Assembly: GCF_030499535.1 (NCBI RefSeq)
Contig: NZ_JASTLB010000001.1
Span: 3,224,001 to 3,288,000 of the forward strand
DNA from: Streptomyces sp. TG1A-8
Lineage (GTDB): Bacteria > Actinomycetota > Actinomycetes > Streptomycetales > Streptomycetaceae
Length of the DNA stretch: 64,000 nucleotides
Direction of reading: 5' to 3'
Shown: positions 35,818-43,607 of the stretch, one piece after another
Layout: each line of letters begins with the position of its first letter
Numbering within the stretch: the stretch's first letter is position 1
Made by a program: the position numbers and the translations under genes
The notes under the pieces: generated by a model
What the model saw: only the letters and a program-made list of their open reading frames with translations
Told to the model about the DNA's origin: nothing
Databases searched by the model: none

Positions 35818-36237
35818 TCAGCGCCCGAGTGGCACGGAAGCGGCCAGGTCCAGCGGTTCGGAGGCATCCGGTGGTGCCGGTGGTGCCGGTCCCGGTGGGC
35901 CGGCTCTCGCCCTGACCCGGGCCTCGAACGGCCCCCTGCCCGAGGCCACCGTCACGTCCGAGACCTCGCCCACGAGCGAGCACCGCACCAGTCGCCCCTT
36001 CTGCGCCCTCGCAACCCGCTGGGCCCGGGCGCAGGCCCCCGTGGCGCCCTCACTCCAGTGGTCCGCCCCCGCGAGAGCCGCGAGATCGGCGCCGCCTGCC
36101 GCGCGGTGCCGGACCACGACGGCCTGCCCGAGAGCGAGCACCACACCGAACACCACGCACAGCACGGCGATCACCCCGAGACTCCAGACGGTGGCGGACC
36201 CCCGGTCGGAATCCGCGCGGCCGAACACGCGGCTCAT
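35818..36237 (-). CDS. TadE/TadG-like exported protein (Rv3654c-type)
   Basis: 139-residue pseudopilin-like protein, last gene of the Tad-like cluster. Short basic leader, then DRG-SATVWSLGVIAVLCVVFGVVLALG, a prepilin-style helix (only part of this is needed to see it). The residue at +5 after the Gly is Trp instead of Glu. Two cysteines follow (GACARAQ and VRCSLVG), then a Pro-rich end. ATG 36237 overlaps the stop of the preceding TadE gene by 4 bases (TCAT on the + strand), so translation is coupled. Homologous to the small helicase-neighbourhood TadE-like proteins of mycobacteria. Confidence 0.82.
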   Translation of the reverse strand: MSRVFGRADSDRGSATVWSLGVIAVLCVVFGVVLALGQAVVVRHRAAGGADLAALAGADHWSEGATGACARAQRVARAQKGRLVRCSLVGEVSDVTVASGRGPFEARVRARAGPPGPAPPAPPDASEPLDLAASVPLGR

Positions 36238-36677
36238 GACCCCGGCTCCCCCGCCGCCCCGCCCCTCCCGGTCCCTCCTTGGATCCCTGTGCCCGCCGCA
36301 CCCGCTCCGGCACCAGCACCCGTGTCCGTGCCCTCCTCCGCAGCCGCCACCGCCTCCTCCCGCACTTCGAACGGCAACCCGGTCAGCACCGGCGGTCTGG
36401 CCACCACCGTCACCCGGACCTGGCCACCCTCCCGGCCGATCGTCACCCGCGCACCGCGCGGTGCCGCCTTCCGGGCCACTTCCACCACGGCAGCGGCCGG
36501 GTCCTGCCGGGCGGCGGCCCGGGCGCCCGTGCGGGCCGCGTCCACGCACTGGATCCGCACGGCCACCACGAGCAGCCCCCAGACCAGCGCCACCGTGAAC
36601 GCCACCAGCACAGGCAGCACCACGGCCGCCTCCGCGGTCACGAACCCCCGGTCCGCCCCCCGCTCACATCCGCGCAC
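36234..36677 (-). CDS. TadE-family pseudopilin
   Basis: 147 residues. The leader MRGCERGADRG ends at a prepilin peptidase-like site G-FVTAE with Glu at +5, then the hydrophobic helix AVVLPVLVAFTVALVWGLL. A soluble domain of about 60 residues and a Gly/Ala-rich tail follow. The GTG at 36677 overlaps the end of the pilin gene by 14 bases; a GTG at 36641 would remove the leader and is unlikely. Part of the operon ssd-tadA-tadB-tadC-pilin-tadE-tadG. A minor component of a Flp-like structure, by inference. Confidence 0.82.
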   Translation of the reverse strand: MRGCERGADRGFVTAEAAVVLPVLVAFTVALVWGLLVVAVRIQCVDAARTGARAAARQDPAAAVVEVARKAAPRGARVTIGREGGQVRVTVVARPPVLTGLPFEVREEAVAAAEEGTDTGAGAGAGAAGTGIQGGTGRGGAAGEPGS

Positions 36678-36864
36678 TGAGGGCCCGCTTCACGATGGTC
36701 TGCAGTTCGGCCTTGACCTGGCCGCTGGTGACGACCTCGTAGAGCAGCAGCGCGAATCCGACCGCCGCGATGATCCCCATCGCGTACTCGGACGTCACCA
36801 TCCCCGCGTCCCGGCGGCACCGCTCGTGCAGCAGCACCCACATCGTCCGTGCCTTCTTCCGCAT
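36664..36864 (-). CDS. Flp-type pilin (DUF4244)
   Basis: 66-residue prepilin. The basic leader MRKKARTMWVLLHERCRRDAG is followed by MVTSEYAMGIIAAVGFALLL. Cleavage after Gly21 would place Glu at +5 and Tyr at +6, the G/xxxxEY signature of Flp pilins. The short mature tail ends ALSARM. ATG 36864 has AAGGAG 6 bases upstream. An ATG at 36933 lies in frame but has no such site. The presumed major subunit of the Tad-like apparatus. The prepilin peptidase needed for processing is not in this window. Confidence 0.88.
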   Translation of the reverse strand: MRKKARTMWVLLHERCRRDAGMVTSEYAMGIIAAVGFALLLYEVVTSGQVKAELQTIVKRALSARM

Positions 36865-36951
36865 TCCGAACTCCTTCTGCTTCGATTCCTCGTGATCCGG
36901 GTCCTCGTGATCCGATTCCGTTGTTCCGGTCATTCGCGCCTGTGCCGCTCG

Positions 36952-37731
36952 TCAGCCCGCATCCCCTCGCATCACGCCTCCCGCCAGTCCGATCACCACG
37001 GGCAGCACACCGACCGCGATGAACGCGGGCAGGAAGCACAGGCCCACGGGCGCGGAGACCATCACGGCCGCCCGGCGGCCCCGGGCCGTGGCGGTCCGGG
37101 CGCGCTCGGCCCGCGCGTCCGACGCGAGGCGGGCGACCGGGCCGGCCGCGGGAAGCCCGGACTCGCCGGCCCGTTCCAACAGCCGTGCCAGGGCCGCCGC
37201 GCCGGGTAGTTCCGCCAGCCGCCGCCAGGCGTCCGCCGGTTCGCCGCCCAGCCGCACCTCCGCAGCGCCCCGCGCCAGCGCGTCACCGACGGGTCCGCCG
37301 AGCGCCTCCCCGACCGCCTGCGCGGCGATCACCGGACCGGCCCCGGCCGCGATGCACGCCGCCAGCAGCTCCGCGGCCAGGGGGAGCTGGCGGACGGCCT
37401 CCCCGGTGTCGACCGGCTCCCGCCGGTCCACGACGGCCCGGCCGCGCCGCCAACGCCACAGCGCCGCGGCGACACCGAGCCCCACGACGGCACCGGCGAC
37501 CCCGCCGACCAGCGCCCACACCCCGCACAACGCCCCGGCCACCGGCAGCCACCGCCGCGCCGCGGCGCCGGCGTCGACGGTCGGCCCTGGCTGGGCGCAC
37601 TCCACGGCCAGCAGCTCGGCCACCCGGCGCCGTGCCCGCCGCCGTCGCCGGACGTGTTCCAGCCACCCGGCCATCGAGCCAAGGGCCAGTGCCGCGGCCA
37701 TCCCCAGCCTGTGGACGGTGTCCCCGCTCAT
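36952..37731 (-). CDS. TadC-like type II/IV secretion F-domain membrane protein
   Basis: 259 residues with the T2SSF fold: N-terminal helix, soluble helical bundle with LPLAAELLAACIAAGAGP and RLLERAGESGLPAAGP, then two C-terminal membrane helices (VGLCFLPAFIAVGVLPVVIG). It is one of two small platform proteins of the pilus system. ATG 37731 is preceded by GGAGGAGGC and overlaps the tadB stop by 4 bases. The gap to the pilin gene is 87 bases. Confidence 0.87.
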   Translation of the reverse strand: MSGDTVHRLGMAAALALGSMAGWLEHVRRRRRARRRVAELLAVECAQPGPTVDAGAAARRWLPVAGALCGVWALVGGVAGAVVGLGVAAALWRWRRGRAVVDRREPVDTGEAVRQLPLAAELLAACIAAGAGPVIAAQAVGEALGGPVGDALARGAAEVRLGGEPADAWRRLAELPGAAALARLLERAGESGLPAAGPVARLASDARAERARTATARGRRAAVMVSAPVGLCFLPAFIAVGVLPVVIGLAGGVMRGDAG

Positions 37732-38588
37732 GCCTCCTCCGCCTTCCGCACGATCCACGTCACCCACCACATCCCGGCGCATTCGAACGCCGCTCCGACC
37801 ACCAGGCAGCCAAGTCCGGCCCCGCTGTGCAACAGGATCCGCAGCGGGTCGGCGCCCATGGCCGAACCGAGGAGCAGTCCGAGACCGGGCAGCGCGGCGA
37901 GCAGGACCGCCGTGGCCCGGGCTCCGGACAACTGGGCGCGCAGGTCGGCCCGTTGGTCCCGCTCCGCTCGCAGCGCCCCCTCCAGCCGGTCCAGGCCTGC
38001 GGCGAGCCCGGCCCCTTGGTCCACGGCCACCCGCCAGCAGGCGGCGAGCCCCCGCAGCCCCTCCGCGCCCGGCTGTCGGGCCGCGGTGGCCAGCGCGGCC
38101 GGAACATCCCCGCCGAACCGCGCCGCCGCGATCACCGCCGCCTGTGCCTCCCCCAGCCCGCCGGAGTCCCGCGCGGCCCGCACCAGCGCCTCACCGGGCT
38201 GCCGTCCCGCCCGTACCTCCCCGGCGAGGACGCCGCACAGACCGATCACCGCGTCCCCGTGCCGCTCCCGTTCCCGCCCGGCCTGCCGGGCCAGCCGCAT
38301 CCGGCGCAGCACCGGCACCCCGGCCGCCCCCGCGACGACCGGAATCACCGAGGCACCCAGCAGCGCGAGCAGCAGACCGGCCGCGAATGCCCACCACTCG
38401 GCAGCCAACCGGCCACGCAGCCGCCGCAGTTCGCCGAGTGTCTGTTCCCAGACCGGTGGCCCGGTCGCCACCGCACCGCCGCCCGCGAGCAACAGCCGGG
38501 CCCGCCGCACCCCGGAGGGCCGTCCGCCCAGCAGCCAGATCGCGGCTCCCAGACACGCCACCGCCGCACCCGTCGACGTCTCATCCAT
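37728..38588 (-). CDS. TadB-like type II/IV secretion F-domain membrane protein
   Basis: 286 residues: two N-terminal membrane segments, a cytoplasmic T2SSF bundle (GLCGVLAGEVRAGRQPGEAL, GLRGLAACWRVAVDQGAGL) and C-terminal helices. It is the platform partner of TadC, working with the ATPase TadA. ATG 38588 follows GAGGGA by 4 bases and lies 8 bases after the tadA stop. A GTG at 38609 would overlap tadA. Confidence 0.87.
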   Translation of the reverse strand: MDETSTGAAVACLGAAIWLLGGRPSGVRRARLLLAGGGAVATGPPVWEQTLGELRRLRGRLAAEWWAFAAGLLLALLGASVIPVVAGAAGVPVLRRMRLARQAGRERERHGDAVIGLCGVLAGEVRAGRQPGEALVRAARDSGGLGEAQAAVIAAARFGGDVPAALATAARQPGAEGLRGLAACWRVAVDQGAGLAAGLDRLEGALRAERDQRADLRAQLSGARATAVLLAALPGLGLLLGSAMGADPLRILLHSGAGLGCLVVGAAFECAGMWWVTWIVRKAEEA

Positions 38589-38596
38589 CGCTTCCC

Positions 38597-39820
38597 TCAC
38601 TCCTCCCACCTGTCACCGCTTCCTGCCGCCCCGGCCTCCCCGCCGCCGGACTCACCGCGCAACAGCCCCCGCAGCCGCTCCCAGCCGCGCTCCCGGGCGA
38701 AGGCCCGCGCCCCCCAGCGCAGGGCCGGAATGGTCCGCACCAGGCCCGAGGCGTCCCTCTCCAGCACGTGCACCTCGGCGATCCGGCGCCGCCCGGACCG
38801 ATCCCGCACCAGATGGAGCACCACGGCCAGCGCGGCCGCCAACTGGCTGTGCAACGCGGCCCGGTCGAGCCCCGCCGCCGTCCCGAGCGCCTCCAGGCGG
38901 GCGGGCACGTCCGCGGCGGCGTTGGCGTGCACGGTGCCGCAGCCACCTTCATGGCCGGTGTTGAGCGCGGCCAGCAGATGCACCACCTCAGGGCCGCGCA
39001 CCTCGCCCACCACCAACCGGTCGGGGCGCATCCGCAGCGCCTGCCGGACCAGGTCCTCGAGGGTCACGAGGCCGGCGCCCTCCTGGTTGGCGGGCCGGGT
39101 CTCCAGCCGTACGACATGGGGGTGTTCCGGTCTCAGCTCCGCGGAGTCCTCGGCGAGGACGATCCGTTCGCCGGGTCCGACGAGACCGAGCAGGGCGCTC
39201 AGCAGGGTGGTCTTCCCACTGCCGGTGCCCCCGCTGACGAGGAAGGACAGCCGGGCCTCCAGCAGCGCGCGCAGGATCCGGTCCCCACCGGGCGGCACGG
39301 TGCCCGCCCCGACCAGTTCCCCGAGGGTGAAGGCCCGGGGCCGGACGACCCGCAGGGACAGGCAGGTGCAGCCGACGGCCACCGGGGGCAGCACCGCGTG
39401 CAGCCGGGTCCCGTCGGGCAGCCGGGCATCCGCCCAGGGCCGTGCGTCGTCCAGCCGGCGCCCGGCCACGGCGGCCAGGCGTTGCGCGAGGCGTCGCACG
39501 GCCGCCGGGTCGGGAAAGGTCACCGAGGTCAGCTCCAGGCCGCCGCCACGGTCCACCCACACCCGGTCGGGGGCGGACACGAGGACGTCGGTGACGTTGG
39601 AGTCGGTGAGCAGCGGCTCCAGGGGGCCGGTGCCGACGAGTTCGGACCGCAGGTGCTCGGCGGCGCCGAGGACCTCGGCATCGCCCAGTACCCGCCCCTG
39701 TTCGCGCAGAGCCTGCGCCACGCGTGCGGGGGTGGGGTCGGCACCGCTCTCGGCCAGCCGGCGCCGAACGCCGTCGAGCAGGGCCGCGCCGTCGGCGCGG
39801 TCGAGTCCGGGGAGCGTCAT
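38597..39820 (-). CDS. TadA-type secretion/pilus ATPase
   Basis: 407-residue hexameric motor ATPase of the type II/IV secretion superfamily. Walker A is SGGTGSGKTTLLSALL, the Asp box follows ERIVLAEDSAELRPEHPHVV, and Walker B/His box is RLVVGEVRGPEVVHLLAALN and GTVHANAAADVPARLEAL. It would power assembly of the DUF4244 pilin. The ATG overlaps the ssd stop by 4 bases. Well conserved with the mycobacterial Rv3659c neighbourhood. Confidence 0.93.
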   Translation of the reverse strand: MTLPGLDRADGAALLDGVRRRLAESGADPTPARVAQALREQGRVLGDAEVLGAAEHLRSELVGTGPLEPLLTDSNVTDVLVSAPDRVWVDRGGGLELTSVTFPDPAAVRRLAQRLAAVAGRRLDDARPWADARLPDGTRLHAVLPPVAVGCTCLSLRVVRPRAFTLGELVGAGTVPPGGDRILRALLEARLSFLVSGGTGSGKTTLLSALLGLVGPGERIVLAEDSAELRPEHPHVVRLETRPANQEGAGLVTLEDLVRQALRMRPDRLVVGEVRGPEVVHLLAALNTGHEGGCGTVHANAAADVPARLEALGTAAGLDRAALHSQLAAALAVVLHLVRDRSGRRRIAEVHVLERDASGLVRTIPALRWGARAFARERGWERLRGLLRGESGGGEAGAAGSGDRWEE

Positions 39821-40923
39821 CGCGGACCCCCCGCTTCGACCAGGGCGTGCTCCCAGAAGGTGGTGCAGAAGCGGGCCAGGGGACCGCGGCCGGTCGCGCC
39901 GGGAGGTTTCGCCGTGCTGCGGGGGCGCAGCAGGGCCGGTTCGACGGGCACCTCGCCGGCCAGGGGGAGGCCGAGCAACCGGGCCACCTCGCGGTCGTCG
40001 AGGCCAGGTGCGTACGGTCCGCGGATCGCCACCCGCAGGTCACGGACGACCATGCCCACGACCGACGCGACCCGGCCGGCCGCCGCCAGGGCGCGCAGGT
40101 CGGCGGGTACGACGAGCAGCGCCAGGTCGAGTTGGGCGAGGACTTCGGCGACTCCGTCGTCCAGGCGGCGCGGGAGGTCGACGACGACCGTGCCGCCGCG
40201 TCGGCGGGCGGCGGCGAGCACGGCCCGCACCGCCTGGGGCGGCACGGCGACGCAGTCGCCGCGGTCCCAGCTGAGCACCCGCAGCGCGTGCAGTTCGGGC
40301 AGGGACTCCTCCAGTGCGCCACCGCCGACCCGGCCGCGGGAGGCGGCGAAGGCCGGCCAGCGCAATCCCTCGGCGCCCTCACCGCCGAGGAGGACGTCGA
40401 GTCCGCCTCCCAGTGGATCCGCGTCCACGAGGAGGGTGCGCACTCCTTCGCGGGCGGAGGTGACGGCGAGCGCGCAGGCCAGTGTGGACGCGCCGGCCCC
40501 GCCCCGGCCACCGATGACCCCGACGGTGAGGGCCGGGTGGCCGACGCCCTCGGCGACGTCGGCGATGCGGTCGACCAGCCACTGTTCGCCGTCGGGCAGC
40601 ATCAGGACGTGGTCGGCGCCGATCTGGACGGCCCTCTTCCACACGCCCGGGTCGTCCTGGTCGCGTCCGACGAGCACCACTTCGCGCCGGCGCGCGGCTC
40701 CGTGCACCCGGCGGGCCGCGTCGTCGCCGACGAGGACGAGCGGGGCCGTGTCCCAGCCGCCGCCGTGGTCCGGTACGCCGGTGTGCACCTCGGGAGTAGC
40801 ACCGGCGGCCGCGCACAGCCGCAGCAAATCGTCGAGGAGACGAGGATCCTCGGTGACGATGAGCGGCCGCCCCGGTCGGCCTGCGGCGGCCGGGTGCGGG
40901 TCGTGGGTGACGGTTCCGGTCAC
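39817..40923 (-). CDS. ssd: Septum-site-determining-like protein Ssd (CpaE/TadZ-like)
   Basis: 368-residue MinD/ParA-family protein heading the Tad-like operon, orthologous in position to Rv3660c (Ssd) and the S. coelicolor SsdA gene. Residues 1-125 form a receiver-like N-terminal domain (RPLIVTEDPRLLDDLLRL). Residues 130-330 are the ATPase fold. The P-loop reads GVIGGRGGAGASTLACALAV: both lysines of the deviant Walker A (KGGxGK) are missing, so ATP binding is questionable. Switch-like DADPLGGGLDVLLGG and VVVDLPRRLDDG follow. It is thought to influence septum placement, and may position the pilus machine. GTG 40923 is not needed; the frame starts at an ATG there. Confidence 0.9.
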   Translation of the reverse strand: MTGTVTHDPHPAAAGRPGRPLIVTEDPRLLDDLLRLCAAAGATPEVHTGVPDHGGGWDTAPLVLVGDDAARRVHGAARRREVVLVGRDQDDPGVWKRAVQIGADHVLMLPDGEQWLVDRIADVAEGVGHPALTVGVIGGRGGAGASTLACALAVTSAREGVRTLLVDADPLGGGLDVLLGGEGAEGLRWPAFAASRGRVGGGALEESLPELHALRVLSWDRGDCVAVPPQAVRAVLAAARRRGGTVVVDLPRRLDDGVAEVLAQLDLALLVVPADLRALAAAGRVASVVGMVVRDLRVAIRGPYAPGLDDREVARLLGLPLAGEVPVEPALLRPRSTAKPPGATGRGPLARFCTTFWEHALVEAGGPR

Positions 40924-41506
40924 GGGTACTCCCCCTCGCTGTGTGTTCCGCGTCGTGTGCGCGGCCTCTGCGGCCGCGCGATTCCCAAAGGTGTGGAGGA
41001 CCGGCAGCCGGCCCGCATAGGCGGCCGATAGGAACCGGCCGAACGCAGCCCCGGCAATCGGAACCGGTCATGAACTCGCCGCGGCCGGAGTGCGCAGGAA
41101 TCACGGTGCAACGAGCCGGGAAATCGTGTGGATCTTGGTTGAAAACTGTGGGCGACTCAGGATCTGTGAATATCTCCGTCACCCGAACCGGTGACCTTCG
41201 CCGCAGCCCCGACGGACTTCCACAGAGACGCACAGTTATTACCGTGAGTAACTAGACGTGAGCATGACAAATTACCCCACCTCGTCATCCCGCCAGGCCT
41301 CGCAGCGAGATACGGAGGGGCGAAAACACATCCGGACATGCGACGACCCCCGCCGGGGAGAGCGGGGGTCGTCCCCACGGCCGACTCGGGGGGAGGAGTC
41401 GGACCGGGTTAGCACGGTCGCGAACGATCCGTGACTTCCATGGTGTACCCGAGAGCCCTCTCAGGCAAACCCACGCGCCCCACCTTACGCCGAATGGTGG
41501 GCGCCT
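40924..41506. promoter_or_regulatory. Divergent control region between ssd and the HAD gene
   Basis: 583 bases without a supported gene, less GC-rich at 41100-41340 than its surroundings. It contains GTCACC-cgaacc-GGTGAC (41179-41196) and the hairpin at 41342-41373. It must hold the promoter of the ssd-Tad operon and that of the HAD-IB gene. A 62-codon frame from ATG 41069 has no coding bias and was left out. Confidence 0.5.
41342..41373. terminator. Perfect 12-bp hairpin upstream of the HAD gene
   Basis: GACGACCCCCGC-cggggaga-GCGGGGGTCGTC. It lies about 134 bases before the HAD-IB start codon and far from any stop codon. It may be a terminator of a short upstream RNA or an attenuator; there is no T-run. 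Confidence 0.5.
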
Positions 41507-42337
41507 ATGCTCAGGGGCGTGGAAAACCACTCCTCGCCCCGCGCAGCAGCCTTCTTTGACCTGGACAAGACGGTCATTGCGAAGTCGAGCACACTCACCT
41601 TCAGCAAGTCCTTCTACCAAGGCGGACTGATCAACCGCAGGGCCGCACTGCGTACCGCATACACCCAGTTCGTCTTCCTGGCCGGTGGTGCCGACCACGA
41701 TCAGATGGAGCGCATGCGCGAGCACCTGTCCGCGATGTGCCGCGGCTGGAACGTCCGGCAGGTGAAGGAGATCGTCGCCGAGACCCTGCACGAACTGATC
41801 GATCCGATCATCTACGACGAGGCCGCCTCCCTGATCGAGGAGCACCACGCGGCCGGGCGCGACGTCGTGATCGTGTCCACCTCGGGCGCCGAGGTGGTCG
41901 AACCGATCGGCGAACTGCTCGGCGCCGACCGGGTGGTGGCCACGCGCATGGTCGTCGGCGAGGACGGCTGCTTCACCGGGGAGGTGGAGTACTACGCCTA
42001 CGGCCCGACCAAGGCCGAGGCGGTCAGGGAACTGGCCGCGTCCGAGGGGTACGACCTGGAGCGCTGCCACGCCTACAGCGACTCGGCGACCGACCTGCCG
42101 ATGCTCCAGGCGGTCGGGCACCCCCACGCCGTGAATCCGGACCGCGCGCTGCGCCGGGAGGCACTCGCACGCGGGTGGCCGGTCCTGGAGTTCCGCCGGC
42201 CGGTGCGGCTCAAGCAGCGGCTGCCCGCCCTCGCCGTGCCGCCCCCGGCCCTGGTCGCGGCGGCGGCCATAGGGGCGGCGGCCGCCACGGCCGGCCTCGT
42301 CTGGTACGCCAGCAGGCGCCGCGGCACGGTTTCCTGA
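41507..42337 (+). CDS. HAD-superfamily subfamily IB hydrolase, membrane-tailed
   Basis: 276-residue phosphatase-like protein of the SerB/CicA branch. Motif I is FFDLDKTVIAKSS (DxDxT), motif II IVSTSGAEVV, and motif IV YSDSATDLPMLQAVG. A C-terminal hydrophobic helix (ALVAAAAIGAAAATAGLVWYA) ending in RRR anchors it to the membrane. In actinobacteria this gene is divergent from the ssd/Tad operon (for example Rv3661), and it has been linked with differentiation. Its substrate is unknown; phospholipid-type phosphates would fit the anchor. ATG 41507 has GGTGGG 5 bases upstream. GTG 41519 is an alternative. Confidence 0.92.
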   Translation: MLRGVENHSSPRAAAFFDLDKTVIAKSSTLTFSKSFYQGGLINRRAALRTAYTQFVFLAGGADHDQMERMREHLSAMCRGWNVRQVKEIVAETLHELIDPIIYDEAASLIEEHHAAGRDVVIVSTSGAEVVEPIGELLGADRVVATRMVVGEDGCFTGEVEYYAYGPTKAEAVRELAASEGYDLERCHAYSDSATDLPMLQAVGHPHAVNPDRALRREALARGWPVLEFRRPVRLKQRLPALAVPPPALVAAAAIGAAAATAGLVWYASRRRGTVS

Positions 42338-42681
42338 CAGCTCCAGCCCCTGAATCAACCTCTTTCACCCCTTTGAGCAACAAAACATGAGCAGGGGTTC
42401 CGCCTGCTCACGGCTTGCAGTACAAAGGAATCAGCGGCCCGCGAGACCACAGGGCATCCGAGAGGATCCCCTGACGCTACGCACCCGGCCCCACGGACCC
42501 AGCATGAACACCGGGCACCCACGCGACGTCGACCCGTCGATTACGGGCCAGCCGCACCAGGCCACGGGCGAAGTACCCGACCTGATGGGCGACATTTCGA
42601 GGACGCCTGGTAACCCGGTGGTCATGCCAGCGGCGGTACGACGACTCGTACCGCCGCGGCCCGTTCCTGAGGCGGCTCCCC
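42338..42681. other. Gap with hairpins between convergent HAD and Fic-like genes
   Basis: GAGCAGG-ggttccg-CCTGCTC (42389-42409) follows the HAD gene, and a 12-bp stem (42630-42657) follows the Fic-like gene. Between them I see no frame with coding bias, although the 42430-42620 segment is not repetitive and could be a decayed gene. Confidence 0.45.
42630..42657 (-). terminator. Terminator of the Fic-like gene
   Basis: Perfect 12-bp stem GCGGCGGTACGA/TCGTACCGCCGC with the 4-base loop CGAC, 24 bases beyond the stop codon. Confidence 0.75.
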
Positions 42682-43506
42682 TCAGGCCGCCCCGCGCTGC
42701 AGCGCCTCGCACACCGCCGTGGACTCGCGCACACCCAGCTCGATCGCCCTGCCGCAGTGGGCGATCCAGGCCGCCATGCCCTCCGGGGTGCCGGAGACGT
42801 AACCGTCCAGCGCGGCGAGGTATGACGCGCGGCCCAGTTCGGCATGACCCACTTCGGCCGGGCAGATCGCCTTCGGGTCGAGGCCGCTGCCGATCAGGAC
42901 GATCCGCTCGGCCACGCGTGCGACCAGGCCGTTGTGGGACGCGAAGGGACGCAGCGCCAAGAGCTCGCCGTGCACCACGGCGGCGGTGACCAGTGCGGGC
43001 GCGGAGGTACCGGCGATGATCAGGTCCGCCAGGCCCTCCAGCCGGCCGGACACCTCCCGGGAGTCCGGCAGCGGCAGTTCGACCAGCGGCTCGTCGACGG
43101 GTTCGCCCGCCCGGCGCGGCCGGCCGACCTCGTCACCGTCACTCGCGGCGGCCACCAGGTGCAGCCGGGCGAGCACCCGAAGCGGTGACTGCCGCCATAT
43201 GGACAGCAGCTGGCCCGCCTCGGCGGTCAGCCGGAGGGCCGCGCCCACGGCACGGGCCTCGGCGCCGGCACTGAAGTCGGTGCGCCGCCGCACCTCCTCC
43301 AGGGCCCAGTCGGCGCCGGAAAGCGCGGCGGAGCCGCGGGCACCGCGCAGGGCCGCCTCGGAGGTGACCGCGTTGCTGCGGCGTCGCATGATCCGGTGGC
43401 CGTAGACCCGGTCCACGGCCTTGCGCACGGACTCCACGGACTCGGCCACTCCGGGCAGCGAGCCCAAGGTGGCGAGCGGATCGGCGGTCGCACCTGTCGA
43501 ACTCAT
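42682..43506 (-). CDS. Fic-fold protein with a destroyed active site
   Basis: 274-residue protein often labelled oxidoreductase, but its layout is that of Fic/Doc AMP-transferases. An N-terminal helix includes RGSAALSGADWALEEVR (where Fic enzymes have the SxxxEGN-type segment). The core is VHGELLALRPFASHNGLVAR at about 178-197, and then GLDPKAICPAEVGHAELGRASYLAALDGY. The Fic motif HPFxDGNGR reads RPFASHNGL: the catalytic His is Arg, and Asp, Gly and Arg of the nucleotide loop are gone. AMP transfer is therefore not expected. ATG 43506 is used; an ATG at 43575 lacks coding bias. It is divergent from the CooC-like ATPase gene, with 101 bases between. Confidence 0.8.
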   Translation of the reverse strand: MSSTGATADPLATLGSLPGVAESVESVRKAVDRVYGHRIMRRRSNAVTSEAALRGARGSAALSGADWALEEVRRRTDFSAGAEARAVGAALRLTAEAGQLLSIWRQSPLRVLARLHLVAAASDGDEVGRPRRAGEPVDEPLVELPLPDSREVSGRLEGLADLIIAGTSAPALVTAAVVHGELLALRPFASHNGLVARVAERIVLIGSGLDPKAICPAEVGHAELGRASYLAALDGYVSGTPEGMAAWIAHCGRAIELGVRESTAVCEALQRGAA

Positions 43507-43607
43507 GAGTACGACCCTACGCACCCCGTCGACCCACCCCACGAAGGAGTGGTCTTCTTCACTCCCCCCTGACACACACAGCCATCATTCAACTACTCTT
43601 GGTGAAC

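Noticed and set aside
41069..41255. Possible 62-codon gene in the ssd-HAD gap
   Set aside because: No ribosome site, low third-position GC, and it crosses likely promoter sequence.
42387..42989. Open frame after the HAD gene
   Set aside because: Weak bias, crosses two hairpins, and overlaps the Fic-like gene antisense.
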